This document shows, piece by piece, positions 35,864 to 46,212 of a DNA stretch of 64,000 nt (its first letter is position 1; each line of letters starts with the position of its first letter). Below the pieces are notes generated by a model. That model was given only the letters and a program-made list of their open reading frames with translations. It made no database searches and had not been told where the DNA came from. The stretch is from Paragordius varius. Lineage: Eukaryota > Nematomorpha. The stretch covers positions 9,176,001 to 9,240,000 of the forward strand of contig OZ176054.1 of the NCBI GenBank assembly GCA_964247055.1, written 5' to 3'. The position numbers and the translations under genes were made by a program.

Positions 35864-38092
35864 TTGATATTAGAGATATTATATATACTAAGTAAAAAAA
35901 GCCAACAATTTAATCATTGCAATTGCTTAAAAATGTTGCGTTTGGTTTGAAAAAATGTTGCTTTTGACTGAAAAAGGGAATAAAAAAATATTAAATTTTA
36001 ACCAATCTACCGTTTAAGTTTTTGCATAAATTAGATTAAATTGTTAGACTGAAAAAAAAGTTAAGGAAAATAAAAAAGATAGCTCACAAATTGTGTGACC
36101 AATGGTTTTTGAATTAAAAAGTTCTTTATTTTGCAATATTATTAAAATTGTAATTATTTTATATGATTTCATAATTCCTAGTACATATATATATATATAT
36201 ATATGTATGTATATATAATTACAGATAATTGTATAGCGGTGTAATTATCTAAAAAATAACCATATACAAAAACGAAAAAAGATTTAACCACGTTTTTAAA
36301 TAATGTTTCCAGTATAATAACAAACAAACTTATGGGAAAAAAAGAGGATAATTTGAAAGAGTTTATATAAACACCATACAACACTTATTATAAAAAGGGT
36401 ATTAAGATAAATGGGATTTGGCATAAACGTAAAAAGTGATTATTTTGAACAGGGTAAAACGTATTTAATTATAATTGAGGTAACTAGAGATCCATGACCA
36501 TACTTAAAATAATGTTATTAAAAAACTACTTTCCAATTGAATTCATGCTTCTATCCTATGAAAAATTATATACAGTGTGAGAGTAAGTATAAATTGCTAG
36601 AAAGTTATTAATTGCTGCCAAATAATAAATACAACAAAGGGCAGTATTATTGGCTAATAATATTAAAAAGTGAAAAAAAATAATTATAAGACAATAATAC
36701 TGCCCTTTGTTGCATTTACTATTTAGTATAATAATTACTAACTTTCTAGCAATTTATACTTACTCATACTATAAATAAGTCAAAATATCAAAATGAATTT
36801 TAGTTTTGGAAAAAAAAATCCAAATAGCTACTTTGACGCCATATTTGCTCTGTAGCATTTTTTTAAAATATTGCATCCTTTTAATTTTAACACTATTTAA
36901 TTTATCTTTTTATGAGAATAAAAATATCAGACCTTATCTATACATTAGAGTTGATTGGCTCCAAAAAAATCAAAAAATCTTTAAATTAATTATATTACTA
37001 AATATTAAATATATTGAATAATAATAAATAAAATTCTAATATATCATATTTCAATAAATTATTATATCTAATTATAATTATTAGAATAATACTTATATAT
37101 CCCACATAGTAATGATATGCAAATTAACAAACCGATTGATTGATTTTATTTAATCATAAGATTTTAATTCAATCCAACTATTGTATACATTTTAATATAG
37201 AGAGTATACGGAAACAAATATAGATTGGCACTAAATAATTCATATATAATATAATTATAATCAAAAAACAATTTTATAATAATTATGTGAAAAAATTAAA
37301 AAAAAGTTTAAGATTTTAAGCATTTTTTTACTTTTTAGATTCAATCGCTAAATTGTGCATTAAGTTGACCAACAAAGTAGTTTTAGTATTCAAAATAATT
37401 TTTCGTTTATTCTAAATTTATAAATACAAATATATTATTCTTAATAAGCAAAAAAGTTTAATTTTCATTTTTTAGAAGAGTTTTATGAGGTGAATGGTAT
37501 ATTCGTTAATAAATATATATAAATTTTATATTATCACATCCTTGTTCAAGTTATCGATAAATCAGTAGAGTACATTAATTTAAATAAAATTGCTACTTAG
37601 AAGTAACACATTCGAATAGTAAAATAGATATAAAAAGAGATTTTTTACAAATTTGATAATTCACTAACCTAACCTAACTGAAACTAGAAAAGAAGAATTA
37701 ATAAAGTGTTTATTGATTTTTAATGAGTTTATTTATCTCCTCTTTGCTCTGAAAACATATGGTTTGATCATAAAAATTGAGTTTTTTTGTTAAAATAAAC
37801 CAAACTAAAAACTAACTAAAACTTTATACAGGCAAAGTTTTGCAAAAATTTTGTACCATTTAGCCTAATTTTTAATTAAAAAAACAATCATTTCTATCGA
37901 ATCGTCTTGTATAGAGAGTGTGGCCCTTAAAAAAATAATTATACTGAATATTAATAAGATATATAATTTTAATGTGCGTCGCAATTTGCAAAAGTAAACG
38001 ATTGAAAGGTTAATTCTAATAAAATCTGACGTTTCCCATGAGACTAATCTATAATCCTTTTTCCTACCTAAAAAATATTTTGGAGGGGCTGA

Positions 38093-38149
<57 letters not shown>

Positions 38150-38846
38150 TCACGTAAAGATGGAAAAAAAATTGTTTAAAACAAAATTTAAAAGAAATAA
38201 ATTCTTAATAGCCCCAAAAAAATTTGTAATACTTTGATTTTTCGTTTTTGTGACGGAGTTGAATGTTCCGTACCAATTTGTCAAGGTTTCTCGAATACTC
38301 CATCTCAATTTCGGACCGACGTTTAAAATAATCTTGGATCTCGACCAAAATAGCCAGCTCAGTATCAACTTTGGCATCAAAACATTTTAGCTGTTCATTC
38401 AATTGAGTCTTAAGATCTAAAGATTTAATATATAATTTTTATAATATTTGACTGTTTTAATAAAAAATCTTTTAAAATTGCATTGCCAATAAAATATGCA
38501 ACTTTTGGTCTACTGATGGAAATGAGACCCTTTACTAGTACTGCATACGAATCATATTTACCTAAAAAAATCAAATATGGAAAACAATTTTATTGTTAAT
38601 AGCAATAAAACTCAATTATAATTTGTGATTGGACGTGTTTTGAACACTCAATAAACCGGTCTGATAAGTTTAAAATACAGTATTACAATAAATAAATCCC
38701 TTTGATACAATAAATATAAAAATAATAATAAATCATAATGGTCATTTAATAAATTTGCTTAGCATAGCGTTTTTGCAAAATAAAATATAAAAGATAAATA
38801 TTTAAGCATAAAATATCCTATTAAGTTAATATAATTTCATTTCCAT

Positions 38847-38878
<32 letters not shown>

Positions 38879-40918
38879 TCAAAAGTGACAAATAGAAAGC
38901 TGTCCAATCATGATGGCATTAACCAGTCTGGTCAGATCAAACACTTAAATTTATTTCTAACTCGAATCTACCAATTTTTATAAATATTTAGTTTTTAGCC
39001 TTTAATTTGTCAACATTTAATATTACATATAATTCAATAGCATATAGTATAAAAAGTACTATTAAAAATGCATGCATACTGTAAATTACAAATTTTGTAC
39101 GGAGTTCATTTCAACTGTAAATGTTGAGTTAAAAAAAAGCATCATAGGTATGTGATGAAAAGGAAGGAATCCCTTGGGGGTGTTACAATATTATTTGAAT
39201 ATGTGTGTACGTCTAACAAAACTTTACAAAGGTGAAATAATAAATTTTAGGAAAACGAATTATTTTAAATACAAATATTTTCTCATGTCATAATAAAACC
39301 AGATCATGTGGTCTCATTCACTTTAACACTCCATCACCTTTTGGGGTAGTTTTATATCCTAAAGCGATTCAAAATTTGTATCATAAAAAGTATTTTAGAT
39401 ATTAAGCCGAATTAAAAAATATGCTTTCTTAAGGCTTTTAGGCGCATTACACAGAAATGTTTTTTTAAAAAATGTAAAATTGTAAAAACCCTAAACTCAA
39501 ATTTTTTGCCGCCATTTTTTTATAAATTTTTAAATCGCTAACAGATGTTTGTTTAAATCAAGTTTAGGGGCTGTCCCATCTATAAGTTACAAAACTGTAA
39601 AAATATAAGCTTTTTTATCTAATATATAAGAACATTGTTTAATGATTAATTAATTAAAATAACTTTCAAAACAAACAGTAGTTAATTTACAAAATTAAGC
39701 GATAAATCACCCCAAAACTTAAACACCAAAAAGTGAAAAGCTAATGAAGTGCTAATTCTACTAAATAAAATATATATAATTTACATATAAACATTTTTTT
39801 ATTTATATAAAAATATATAGATAGATAGCGTCGTTGATTAACAAATATATTAGGTACCCCAAAATCAATATGAATATGCTGTTAAAATATTGAGCAAAAA
39901 TAATATATTTTTAAGTTAGTAATGTGTGTGGTATGCGAAAATATGAATGTGTGTCAATAATTTTTGATGATATCGATTTCTTAAACACACTTTTTTTGCA
40001 TTTGTAAAAAAATATAAATAAATAAGTTGTATATCTTCTTTATTATCTGGAATTAAGTTAGGGAATATATTGGGGTGTCATATATTGAGAATTATTAAAT
40101 TAATTGAAAAACATAATAATAAAATTTAGTATGGGAAAAAACTCAAACAAAAGTTGTCGTTTAAGGTGATTTTTTAAAGCTTTAAAAATTGAGTATTTGT
40201 TGAAAAACTACAATTTGCCGTACAACATACTCGGTAAATTTAAAATAGCAAATAAAAATATATATAAATGTATTATGATATTAATTTGTTTTACAAAATT
40301 ATTAACTTTTATATATGAAAAAATTTTATCTAAAATTAAAATTAAGAGACCAATGTGTGTAATTCATGTAAGTGTTAAATGATTAATGTCACACGTAAGA
40401 TAGCTGTAATAATTGATAATTATTCTAACAATTTTATAATGAAAATATGACAGGGTATATATCTCTTAATCATGATAATGTTGTCTAAAATCGATATTAT
40501 ACTTGTTTAAAGCTTAAAACAATATAAAAAATAAATATAATGATTTGAGACTGATGACATGAAATTATATAAAAAATAAATTTTCTAAGAGTATTGTTAA
40601 ACCTTAAAAATATAAATGACAAAAAAGGTAAAAGCCAATCCAAGCATATACATTTAAAAAAATTGAAAATTAAAAATTATGTAATAAAGGAGGATAATAG
40701 AAGAATTTAATGAAAAAGGATCAAAACTTATAGTGTCGATTAATTATTAAAATAAAAAAATATATTGAAAATAGAGTTACAAAATTGAGCTCATTAGAAT
40801 TATAAAACTTTTATTAATATATAATCAACAATATACCTTTTAAGGATAAATCGAATTCCAACATAATATCCTTCTCTTTTCTAATTTTTTTATCTACTGT
40901 ACTAATTGCTGAAGACAT
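15475..40918 (-). CDS. SRGAP: SLIT-ROBO Rho GTPase-activating protein (srGAP), 26 exons
   Basis: One gene spanning 25 kb, reconstructed from conserved segments and GT...AG splice sites. All 26 exons join in phase (5574 nt, 1857 residues plus stop). Domain order is F-BAR (about residues 1-400), the conserved KLFGGSLEEY linker (about 610-625), RhoGAP (about 625-820), a central Ser/Thr-rich linker, SH3 (about 1240-1325) and a long disordered tail. Family members bend membranes through the F-BAR dimer and switch off Rho-type GTPases (Rac1, Cdc42 or RhoA depending on the paralogue) below Robo receptors, in cell migration and neurite guidance. The protein is much longer than vertebrate srGAP1-3 (roughly 1050-1110 residues) because of the linker and tail. 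The smallest introns are 83-89 bp; others exceed 2 kb and are filled with mobile elements. The initiator is the ATG at 40918, giving KKIRKEKDIMLEF, which matches 'fkkDKEIiaEYE' of the family. Exon coordinates are in the four segment entries. Confidence 0.93.
19559..21917 (-). other. SRGAP: srGAP exons 18-21: low-complexity linker between RhoGAP and SH3
   Basis: Exons: 21917-21768, 20933-20644, 20445-19773, 19678-19559, all chaining in phase. The encoded region is Ser/Thr/Asn-rich with an acidic stretch in exon 19 (DDNDDLLENTNVQEDMDEQ) and Pro-rich phrases. Exon 18 includes YQSNVINAILSGAGPQDIIK. The frame happens to stay open through intron 19 (20446-20643), but that stretch has the composition of an intron and clean sites (GTTAGT donor, ATCAG acceptor), so I treat it as spliced. 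No known domain. Confidence 0.75.
20976..21480. repeat. Degenerate direct repeat (about three units) in srGAP intron 18
   Basis: Units start with 'ccacataattgaa(t/c)aa' near 20980, 21207 and 21369, continue with 'ataggggaaaatgtacaa' near 21018, 21245 (diverged) and 21403, and end with 'tatactgta..atcgattggccaa' near 21075, 21290 (diverged) and 21465. Spacing is about 160-225 bp. The 'ggccaa' ends resemble the foldback element at 46213-46359. Confidence 0.55.
23279..23381 (-). ncRNA. Type I hammerhead ribozyme
   Basis: Read on the minus strand, the hammerhead core is complete: CTGATGA, stem II GTGC-TAACAA-GCAC, GAAA, then a minimal stem III (C-TA-G) and the cleavage triplet GTC. Stem I pairs TCGTA with TGCGA next to the core. 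After a small internal loop it continues as AATAGT/ACTATT, GTC/GAC, CCC/GGG and a ten-base outer helix CGATATGTGA/TCACATATCG. Stem III of one or two pairs is typical of retroelement-borne hammerheads that cleave best as dimers. It lies immediately beyond the LINE copy on the same strand, within srGAP intron 15, so it would be transcribed as part of the srGAP pre-mRNA as well. Predicted from sequence only. Confidence 0.8.
23382..25290 (-). mobile_element. Non-LTR retrotransposon (LINE, RTE-like), degraded copy
   Basis: Minus-strand fragments in LINE order. The endonuclease part at 25219-24923 has FVIGDYNAI and the terminal NQIDYILGMPR motif. The reverse transcriptase follows: RPGEFNDIFIQLLNNLQWRT and VPIFKKGDSYAK near 24.2 kb, a 'KAFDTVRHFLES' phrase near 23.93 kb, the 'GCILSP.LFNIYLE' motif near 23.76 kb, and the thumb at 23780-23406. 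Several stops and frameshifts break the frame, for example between the 'LFNIYLE' block and the palm. The RTE assignment is by motif likeness. It sits in srGAP intron 15, same strand as the gene. Confidence 0.8.
25370..26110 (+). mobile_element. LINE (same family), 5'-truncated copy in opposite orientation
   Basis: Plus-strand translation gives MNIGLRQGCILSPMLFNIHLE-type reverse transcriptase, then the shared segment 'aataatcctagtggtcaacg' also found at 23.5 kb on the minus strand. Towards the 3' end is the RTE-type C-terminal phrase INAFEIFCWRKILGITWKDK. The frame is broken by several stops. With the minus-strand copy it forms an inverted pair inside srGAP intron 15. Confidence 0.75.
28579..28866. 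mobile_element. MITE, family A, in srGAP intron 9
   Basis: Left end 'CACCATTTACACTTCAAATT' with CACCCTCGAACAAT; right end 'attattcaagggtgaaat... tttcaattgaaagtgatata'. Internal AT-rich loop with 'tgtgttttttaagattaaaa' also found in the other copies. Confidence 0.7.
29180..29412. mobile_element. MITE, family A, degraded copy in srGAP intron 9
   Basis: 'ACCATTTACATTAAACAATT' with CACCCCTGAACATAACACCCTG on the left; only 'gtgagggtaaattta' is left of the right arm. Confidence 0.5.
29884..30143. mobile_element. MITE, family A, in srGAP intron 8
   Basis: Left end 'ATATACCATTTACAATTCAA', right end 'agggtgaatttgaactgtaa' followed by 'gtgatatata'. It stops about 20 bases before the exon 8 donor (30165). 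Confidence 0.75.
31643..31875. mobile_element. MITE, family A, in srGAP intron 5
   Basis: Left end 'ATATACCATTTACAATTCAA', right end 'gggtgaatttgaactgtaaa' then 'tggtttatat'. Both arms are present with a short loop. Confidence 0.75.
32201..34069 (+). mobile_element. PIF/Harbinger DNA transposon, complete ends, broken transposase
   Basis: A 1869-bp element bounded by 17-bp perfect inverted repeats GGGCCTGCTGAATAAAA and a 3-bp direct repeat ATA on each side (32198-32200, 34070-34072), as expected for Harbinger. The transposase (HARBI1/DDE_4 type) is read in 32981-33301: KMPTAIGCIDCSYFEILRP with the first catalytic Asp, then EAYINRKGRCTLNVQ. Downstream, in shifting frames, are LLGDNGYP (second Asp), an IERGF-like Glu motif and KTRFPILGNEIRLSLERIPK. 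A stop ends the first block at 33302 and at least two frame changes follow. Subterminal regions hold repeated palindromes such as CAGTATATACTG. It is inserted in srGAP intron 5. Confidence 0.9.
32981..33660 (+). pseudogene. Harbinger transposase remnant
   Basis: The intact block 32981-33301 covers the first catalytic Asp region of the DDE domain. The second Asp (GDNGYP, about 33393-33410) and the Glu region (about 33507-33530) are out of frame with it, and the last block ends in a stop at about 33655. The N-terminal helix-turn-helix part of the family is not recognisable. No Myb-like second protein was seen, so the copy would be non-autonomous. Confidence 0.8.
36579..36769. mobile_element. 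Foldback (hairpin) element nested in a family B copy
   Basis: Two arms of about 78 bases are near-perfect reverse complements (left begins GAGTAAGTATAAATTGCTAG, inner end CAACAAAGGGCAGTATTATT), with a short AT-rich loop. Both flanks read as family B sequence: 'ttcatgcttctatccta' before and 'tactttgacgcca' after. The hairpin therefore inserted into an older piggyBac-type MITE, itself in srGAP intron 2. Confidence 0.75.
39343..39725. mobile_element. Dispersed repeat, family D (inverted copy), in srGAP intron 1
   Basis: Starts GGGGTAGTTTTATATCCTAA and ends '...agcgataaatcacccc'. It shares, in reverse orientation, 'attatgcgcctaaaag' and the 'cagttttgtaactt' block with the copies at 42885-43350 and 57180-57650. 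Short inverted ends suggest a MITE. No coding capacity. Confidence 0.55.
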
Positions 40919-41264
40919 CTCCAGAGAAATTCAAAAACTCAACCAAACATATAAAATAATTTCATATGATATTCATGATTTGATATAAATTTTATTATAA
41001 TTGGTTTTTGAATGTTGACAATTATAAAAATATTGATAAGTTTAGGCTATCTTTTTAGTTTTTTGTTACAATTTACCTTTACATTCAACCATAATAATAT
41101 ATATTTATTTGCCTATTGCAATAACGATTATAAAATAATTAATGAAAAAAGGCGGCAAAAAAGTTTGAGTTTTCACAACTTTACATTTTTTAAAAAAATG
41201 AATAATGCGCCTTAATATTTCTATTCAAATTGTTATCATACCCAAGACTATAATTAAATTGATA
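40919..41264. other. srGAP upstream region
   Basis: AT-rich. No obvious promoter motif or second 5' exon could be assigned. Confidence 0.4.
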
Positions 41265-41842
41265 TTAACACTTCGATTCAAATTGGGGTATCTAAATACC
41301 CCAGACTAAATTTGAGTTAGGATTTTTAAAAAACTACTGAAGGAAACAGTCCCAATTTAAATTTATGCTACTATCCTAATAAAAATTATAAAAATATGCC
41401 AAAATATTTAAATAAAATTTTGTTGAAAAAAAGTTTCATGTCAAACTACTTCGACGCCATTTTTATTTTACAAAATTTTTGCAAAATATCGTCTTCATTT
41501 AGTTTTAAGGGTAAAATTAAAGCTGATTTTTTATTATTACATCTAACATTGATAGAAATAAGCTGTTTATTTTGTGTTATTTTTCCATTTTACCATTGCA
41601 CGCATGCCGCGTTGACTAAATTTTTACCTTTAGGTTTTAGCTTAAAATAAGTATTATCAAGTATTTTTGAATAAACTTTTTTATATATTTCGGTTTATTA
41701 AAGTTATATAAGTGCAAGATTTTGCCATGGTTTCGATTCTTTCCATATTTTTAAAGAATTTAATTTTAAACAGGCCTGGGGTATTTAACTACCCCAATTT
41801 GAATCGAAGGACTAAAATGAATGTGTTGTATCTAAGTGTTAA
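41265..41842 (+). mobile_element. piggyBac-type MITE (family B, copy 2)
   Basis: Starts TTAACACTTCGATTCAAATT and ends '..gaatgtgttgtatctaagtgttaa'. Full length, about 578 bp. Contains the internal tract 'cttaaaataagtattatc', whose TTAA is the site hit in the nested copy at 59-60 kb. Confidence 0.75.
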
Positions 41843-42349
41843 TAAAAAAATAAATGAAAAAAAACGGTCACAATTTAAATGTATGCTTCCATCCTATTGA
41901 ATATTATATAAATAAACCTAAACTTCTAAATAAAATTAAGTTTTAAAAAAAGTCCATAGCAAATTACTTCGGCGCCATTTTAGTTTTTAAACATTATTGA
42001 AAAATATCGTGTTTATATTATTCTAAGGCTATTACGTTACCTTTTTTATTAACATTTAACATTATTATCAGAAAAAGGCTTATATTGCATTATTTTTATA
42101 TTTAGCATACGCACACATGCCATGACGGCTAAATGTTTTCCTTTGGGATTTACCTCCAAATAAAAATTATCAAGTATTTTTTTGTGAATTTTTTTATATT
42201 TTGGTTGATTGTTATACAAGTGTAAACTTTTTCCATGTTCAATTCTTTCCATATTTCTTGAATTATTTAATTTTAGACAGGCCTGGGCTATCCAACTACC
42301 CCAATTGGAAGCGAAGGATCGAAATGAATGTCTTGTATTTAAGTGTTAA
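41843..42349 (+). mobile_element. piggyBac-type MITE (family B), 5'-truncated tandem copy
   Basis: Directly abuts copy 2 head to tail. It lacks the first 50-60 bases of the family, then follows it ('cggtcacaatttaaatgt', 'ttacttcggcgccatttt', 'ggcctgggctatccaacta') to the end 'tttaagtgttaa'. Confidence 0.65.
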
Positions 42350-42884
42350 GGCTAGAGAAAGTATATTTTTAAATTCGGTTAAATACTCTAATACTTTTCA
42401 AGATATCTTTAAATCGCTCTGGATAATACCCCAGAACATGATCGAGTGTTAAATATGAAAATTTATAATTTAAATTTTTATTTATAACTTATGGATTTTA
42501 AAATTTATTTTATTTTAATTTGAGGAAAAAATACATTTATTTACGAATCATGACCATAAAACATCTCAATAAATTATTTATTTTGTTAGAATCTATTATT
42601 CTTATGGATTTTGGTTACAAGCCTTAAAATTATTACTTTTGATAAACCAGATGTCAATCGCAAATTATTGAAAGAAATATATTTTTGTTTAAAGCTAAAT
42701 GCTTTAGTGTATGTAATTATCTTACATTATATATAAAATTAAAATTTTTTTTAAAATTATTTAAATTGCATGTTAATGGACTCCTCAAATTTTTGGCCCC
42801 TTTAAAATTAAATTGTTATTTATGCATACATGTAACAAAATTTAACGATATATTTAACATATCCATAACCTTTTCACTTGAGAA

Positions 42885-43350
42885 TCTTGTAAAAACACTA
42901 CTGTTTTGAAAGTTATTTTAGTGAAAATTTAATTATCAAACGTTTCTGGCCTGGATTAGATAAAAAGGCTTATATTTTTTACAGTTTTATGACTTCAAGA
43001 GTGTATTGAGTTCCAAAAGACGATTGAACTAACCAGCTGATTTTAAATATATATCAAATTTTTGTTGGTAAGCAACCTAAAAGCTTAATAAAAATTATAT
43101 ACATCCATAGCAGAATATACACCTATTGCCTGTTGTATTAATTTAAATAATTATTTAGGGTTAGGTTTAAAGAAAAAGGTGACGACAAAAAGGGTTGAGA
43201 TGAGAATAATATACAATTTTACATTTTGAAATACAAATTTTTTTGTATTATGCGCCTAAAAGATTAAAACTGTCTTTTTAGATTTGGCCTAATACCTTAA
43301 ACCATTTTTTAAGATATTCAATCTATTAATCGCTCTGGGATATAAAACTA
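42885..43350. mobile_element. Dispersed repeat, family D
   Basis: Runs from 'gagaatcttgtaaaaaca' to 'GCTCTGGGATATAAAACTAC'. It matches the repeat inside the LRR pseudogene (57180-57650) throughout, including 'gaaagttattttagt', 'aaccagctga', 'atatatcaaatttttg', 'aaaagcttaat' and 'attaatcgctctggga'. Confidence 0.6.
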
Positions 43351-43469
43351 CCCCAAAAGACAATGAAGTTTTAATATAAACAGTGTACGAAATTGGGAAG
43401 ATAAAAATATCCTGGTGAAATATAGATTTCGATGGGAAAATATATAAAGTCTGTTAAGTGCCCCATATA

Positions 43470-43765
43470 CAGTGTCCACAATAAAATAACCTGATGAAAT
43501 ATAAATATTTTGATAGGAAAATGTATAAGGATTATCATGGCGTTTTTGGTTTTGGCCCTTACTGATAAAAATTACGCTTTTGTAGTAAGTGCTCCATATC
43601 AGAAAATGACAAAATTTGCGCGCATTTTTTAATAATTTTTTTTTGGCCAAAGCTGAGTGCTTTGTTCGAAAAAATATCACTAAAATATATTATTATAAAC
43701 AACGTATAAAAAGCAAAAAAATACTTTCAAATTTAATTTTTAGATGTCGGTTCTGAAACCCAAAT
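43470..43765. mobile_element. Dispersed repeat, family C
   Basis: Contains 'ccacaataaaataacctgat', 'ggattatcatggcgtttttg' and 'agatgtcggttctgaaaccc', blocks shared with the copies at 47000-47560 and 63465-64000 and, more weakly, 11515-11800. No coding capacity recognised. Confidence 0.55.
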
Positions 43766-44349
43766 TTTTCGCTCTTTTAAAATGGGGAGTTCCTTTCAAT
43801 ACACGGAGTAACGGGATTGCATGTGAATTGATTCTGATAACTATAATATTTTTACAAAAATGCATAATTAAAAATCTAATTTTTAGCAAAATTTTGTTGA
43901 CGCGTCTTCATGAAAACGGAAGTATATAATTCAGTGATGCTGAACATTTCTTTCATGTTTATTGAATCGTCTAAATTTATGTTAAGCTATAGCCAAAGAA
44001 CCTTTAAATTAAAATGAAGTGATAAAAATTTTCCGTAATCCATTATATAGAAAAATGTTTTCATAATATAATAAAGCGTTTTATCCCCTTTTCATTATGC
44101 CTTAAAATAGTATGAGGTGTGTTTCAACAAAATTTTGCTAAATAAATTTATAAAAAACTGTATCTAAATATTTATTGATATCAAATTTTAGCATATTCAA
44201 AAATTTTATTGCGTGATCCAAACAAATTTTCTTAATCTTGTGAACCAGAGCTGTATATTATAAATTTTAAAGTCTCTTGAAATTGTTAATAATGCACAGA
44301 ATTATTCCTTAAAAAACCTATTTTCATTATAATCAAAAAACATCAGGAA

Positions 44350-44680
44350 CGAGCGAACATGGTAAAACGATTTTGTTAAATGACAATGCTTTGTCTCGCA
44401 CACCAAAACCAGTGAAACAAACCAAAATCACTTGAATGAAAATTTTTTCACCGCCCTACTCTCTTGACCTGGCGCCATCTGTCTTATCTATCCTCGCATC
44501 AATGGACGACACTCACGCAGAACAGTACTTAAATGATTTCAAAGACTTAATAAATGGCTTGAATGGTTAACCGCGAAATATAACAGTTTTTCATCCCGGC
44601 ATTCATACATTTCCTGAGATATTAAATTAAAGTTGGTGTACAATATTTTATTAAAATAATAGAATTCCTTTCAAAAATGC
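44350..44680 (+). mobile_element. mariner-type transposase remnant (C-terminal part)
   Basis: Plus-strand translation gives LNDNALSRTPKPVKQT, then SPPYSLDLAPSVLSIL and PGIHTFPEI. These correspond to the mariner 'LLHDNARPHTAk.v...', 'PpYSPDLAPSDyhLF' and 'rGIhkLPerW' motifs, the second and third catalytic region. Stops interrupt it and the N-terminal half and inverted ends were not found. Confidence 0.7.
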
Positions 44681-45177
44681 GAATTTACAGAAAAACCGGT
44701 AAAAAATATATAAAAATACACCTGGTACATTAAATTTAAACTTTGGATTCTGGCTCCTAATCTCAAATTATCAAATTTATTTATTAGGCTAGTTTCGAAA
44801 AAATATTTTGATATATATTTTACTTTTAAGTACGAAGAGTATTTTATGTTTTAAGCAACGGTGAAAAAGGTTGAAAGAATACTTTTAGATAATATAAACT
44901 TTTTTTGAAGTAAAAGAATGCGTAAAAAATAAAATTAGGTTAATTATTTTAGACTTTTATTGAAAAGTCTTAAAAAATATATTGAATTGTAACGAATTGT
45001 GATACCCTATGTAATAAGGTTTAGGTAATTGATGAAAACCAATAACATCAAGAATGTTGTACTGGAAAAAATCAACCTTTTAGCATAAATTATGATAAGC
45101 TTGATAGATTATTTGTTATTTATAATGGATTATTGCTATCCTTTTATTGTACTAATCAGAGGCAAAACTATAAATTG

Positions 45178-45194
45178 TGCCCCCCCCCCCTCAA
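45178..45194. repeat. Poly-C tract
   Basis: A run of thirteen or so C residues, unusual in this AT-rich sequence. Two C-rich blocks (near 45230 and 45370) follow. Confidence 0.8.
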
Positions 45195-45539
45195 GATTTA
45201 AATACAGCCCCCTCTTCCCCCAAAAAAATCGTTTGCAGTTATCTTTTCACCTGGCGCATCACTTAAATTCGTAAAGAAATATTATATTTAAAATGATTTT
45301 ATATATATGACTCATCCTGAGTCTAAAAGTGCGCTCCTGGTATTTTTATATATGATGGTTAATACCCACCCGCCCACCCTAACCACCGCCAATTCCTTAA
45401 TCTTAACGTCATTTTTAAAGTTTAAAATAATTGAATAAATTATTAAGAGCATGTACAAATCAGAAGATCATGTTTTAAAATTTCGTTTTCTCGATTTTGC
45501 GTGAGTAAATTTTCTTATTATACTTTTTTATCCATTTGA

Positions 45540-46170
45540 TCCGCCATCTCCGCTTCATTTGCTAGAAACGATAATTTGCTTAACCTTTTTTCAGCCATCT
45601 TCTAATAAAATTTTCAATAATTATTTATGACTTTGAGAATGAACGTTCCGCTGTAGCAATCGTAACTGGTAAAGTCTAAAACAATAACAATGCTGTTATA
45701 ACTTCATCACAACTGGCTGAAACTGTTGGGTATTTAATAATAATTAATAGCTCTGCAAATTGCTGGCATTGTTGACTTGAGCGATCTCTTTCTTAAGCGA
45801 ATTAGAACTGAAACTATTTGAATCGGAAAAATCACACAAATCGTTTAAATAAATAATTATAAATTTTAAACTGAATTGATAATTCTACTTAACTCATTTT
45901 AGTTAACTTTGATGGAAGCAGAAATGAAAACATATTCTTTACGCTATAAAAACTGCCGGATCTGTTTTTAACTGAAAAATTACAATATCTAAATTTTATT
46001 AACATTCGCTTTAAACTTATCATCTAAATTAGAAAATCTATGGTCATCGGCAAGTTCATCTATAAGTCTTTTAATAATTTTATGTCTCTTATCACTAAAA
46101 ACAGGTTTAATGCCCCATTTTATTGCCATTTCCATGGCATCTTTTCTGCGGTTATATAGTCACTTATGCA
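45540..46170 (-). mobile_element. hAT transposon remnant (DUF4371/ZMYM-like type)
   Basis: Minus strand, upstream part (46160-46020): RRKDAMEMAIKWGIKPVFSD then KRHKIIKRLIDELADDHRFS, resembling the segment before the RNase H insertion of DUF4371-type hAT transposases. Downstream (45720-45560): LPVTIATAERSFSKS, the hallmark of the hAT C-terminal dimerisation domain, followed by an NFIR..M.EKRLS-like stretch. The two parts are in different frames with stops and AT-rich filler between. No inverted ends assigned. Confidence 0.7.
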
Positions 46171-46212
46171 TCAAAGGTTTAGATTAATGAACATTAATGT
46201 ATACCAGCTAAC

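Larger units (their letters stand above)
30166..40918 (-). other. SRGAP: srGAP exons 1-8: F-BAR domain
   Basis: Exons: 40918-40837, 38416-38233, 35731-35566, 34847-34785, 34238-34095, 31479-31351, 30852-30631, 30394-30166. Key matches to srGAP F-BAR helices: DYFKRRSEIEMEYSRNLDKL in exon 2; CKEDSRNHSAVSDLYFAVIS in exon 3; KEIGYKCHEEIFKVLSELN in exon 4; KVDRARNEYILCLAAANTT in exon 6; DKQHFFEIYNTAFQLPNKM in exon 7; ERHVQLASRLTSLRTENDE in exon 8. Intron 1 is about 2.4 kb, intron 2 about 2.5 kb and intron 5 about 2.6 kb. The Harbinger element ends 26 bases from exon 5. The exon 8 donor lies about 25 bases from a family A MITE. Confidence 0.92.

Noticed and set aside
38097-38380. 76-codon minus-strand ORF as a separate gene
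   Set aside because: Out-of-frame overlap of srGAP exon 2, which is read in the other frame with a clear F-BAR match.
45160-45420. C-rich blocks as a regulatory CpG-like region or gene start
   Set aside because: Simple C runs without CpG enrichment, ORF or neighbouring gene.
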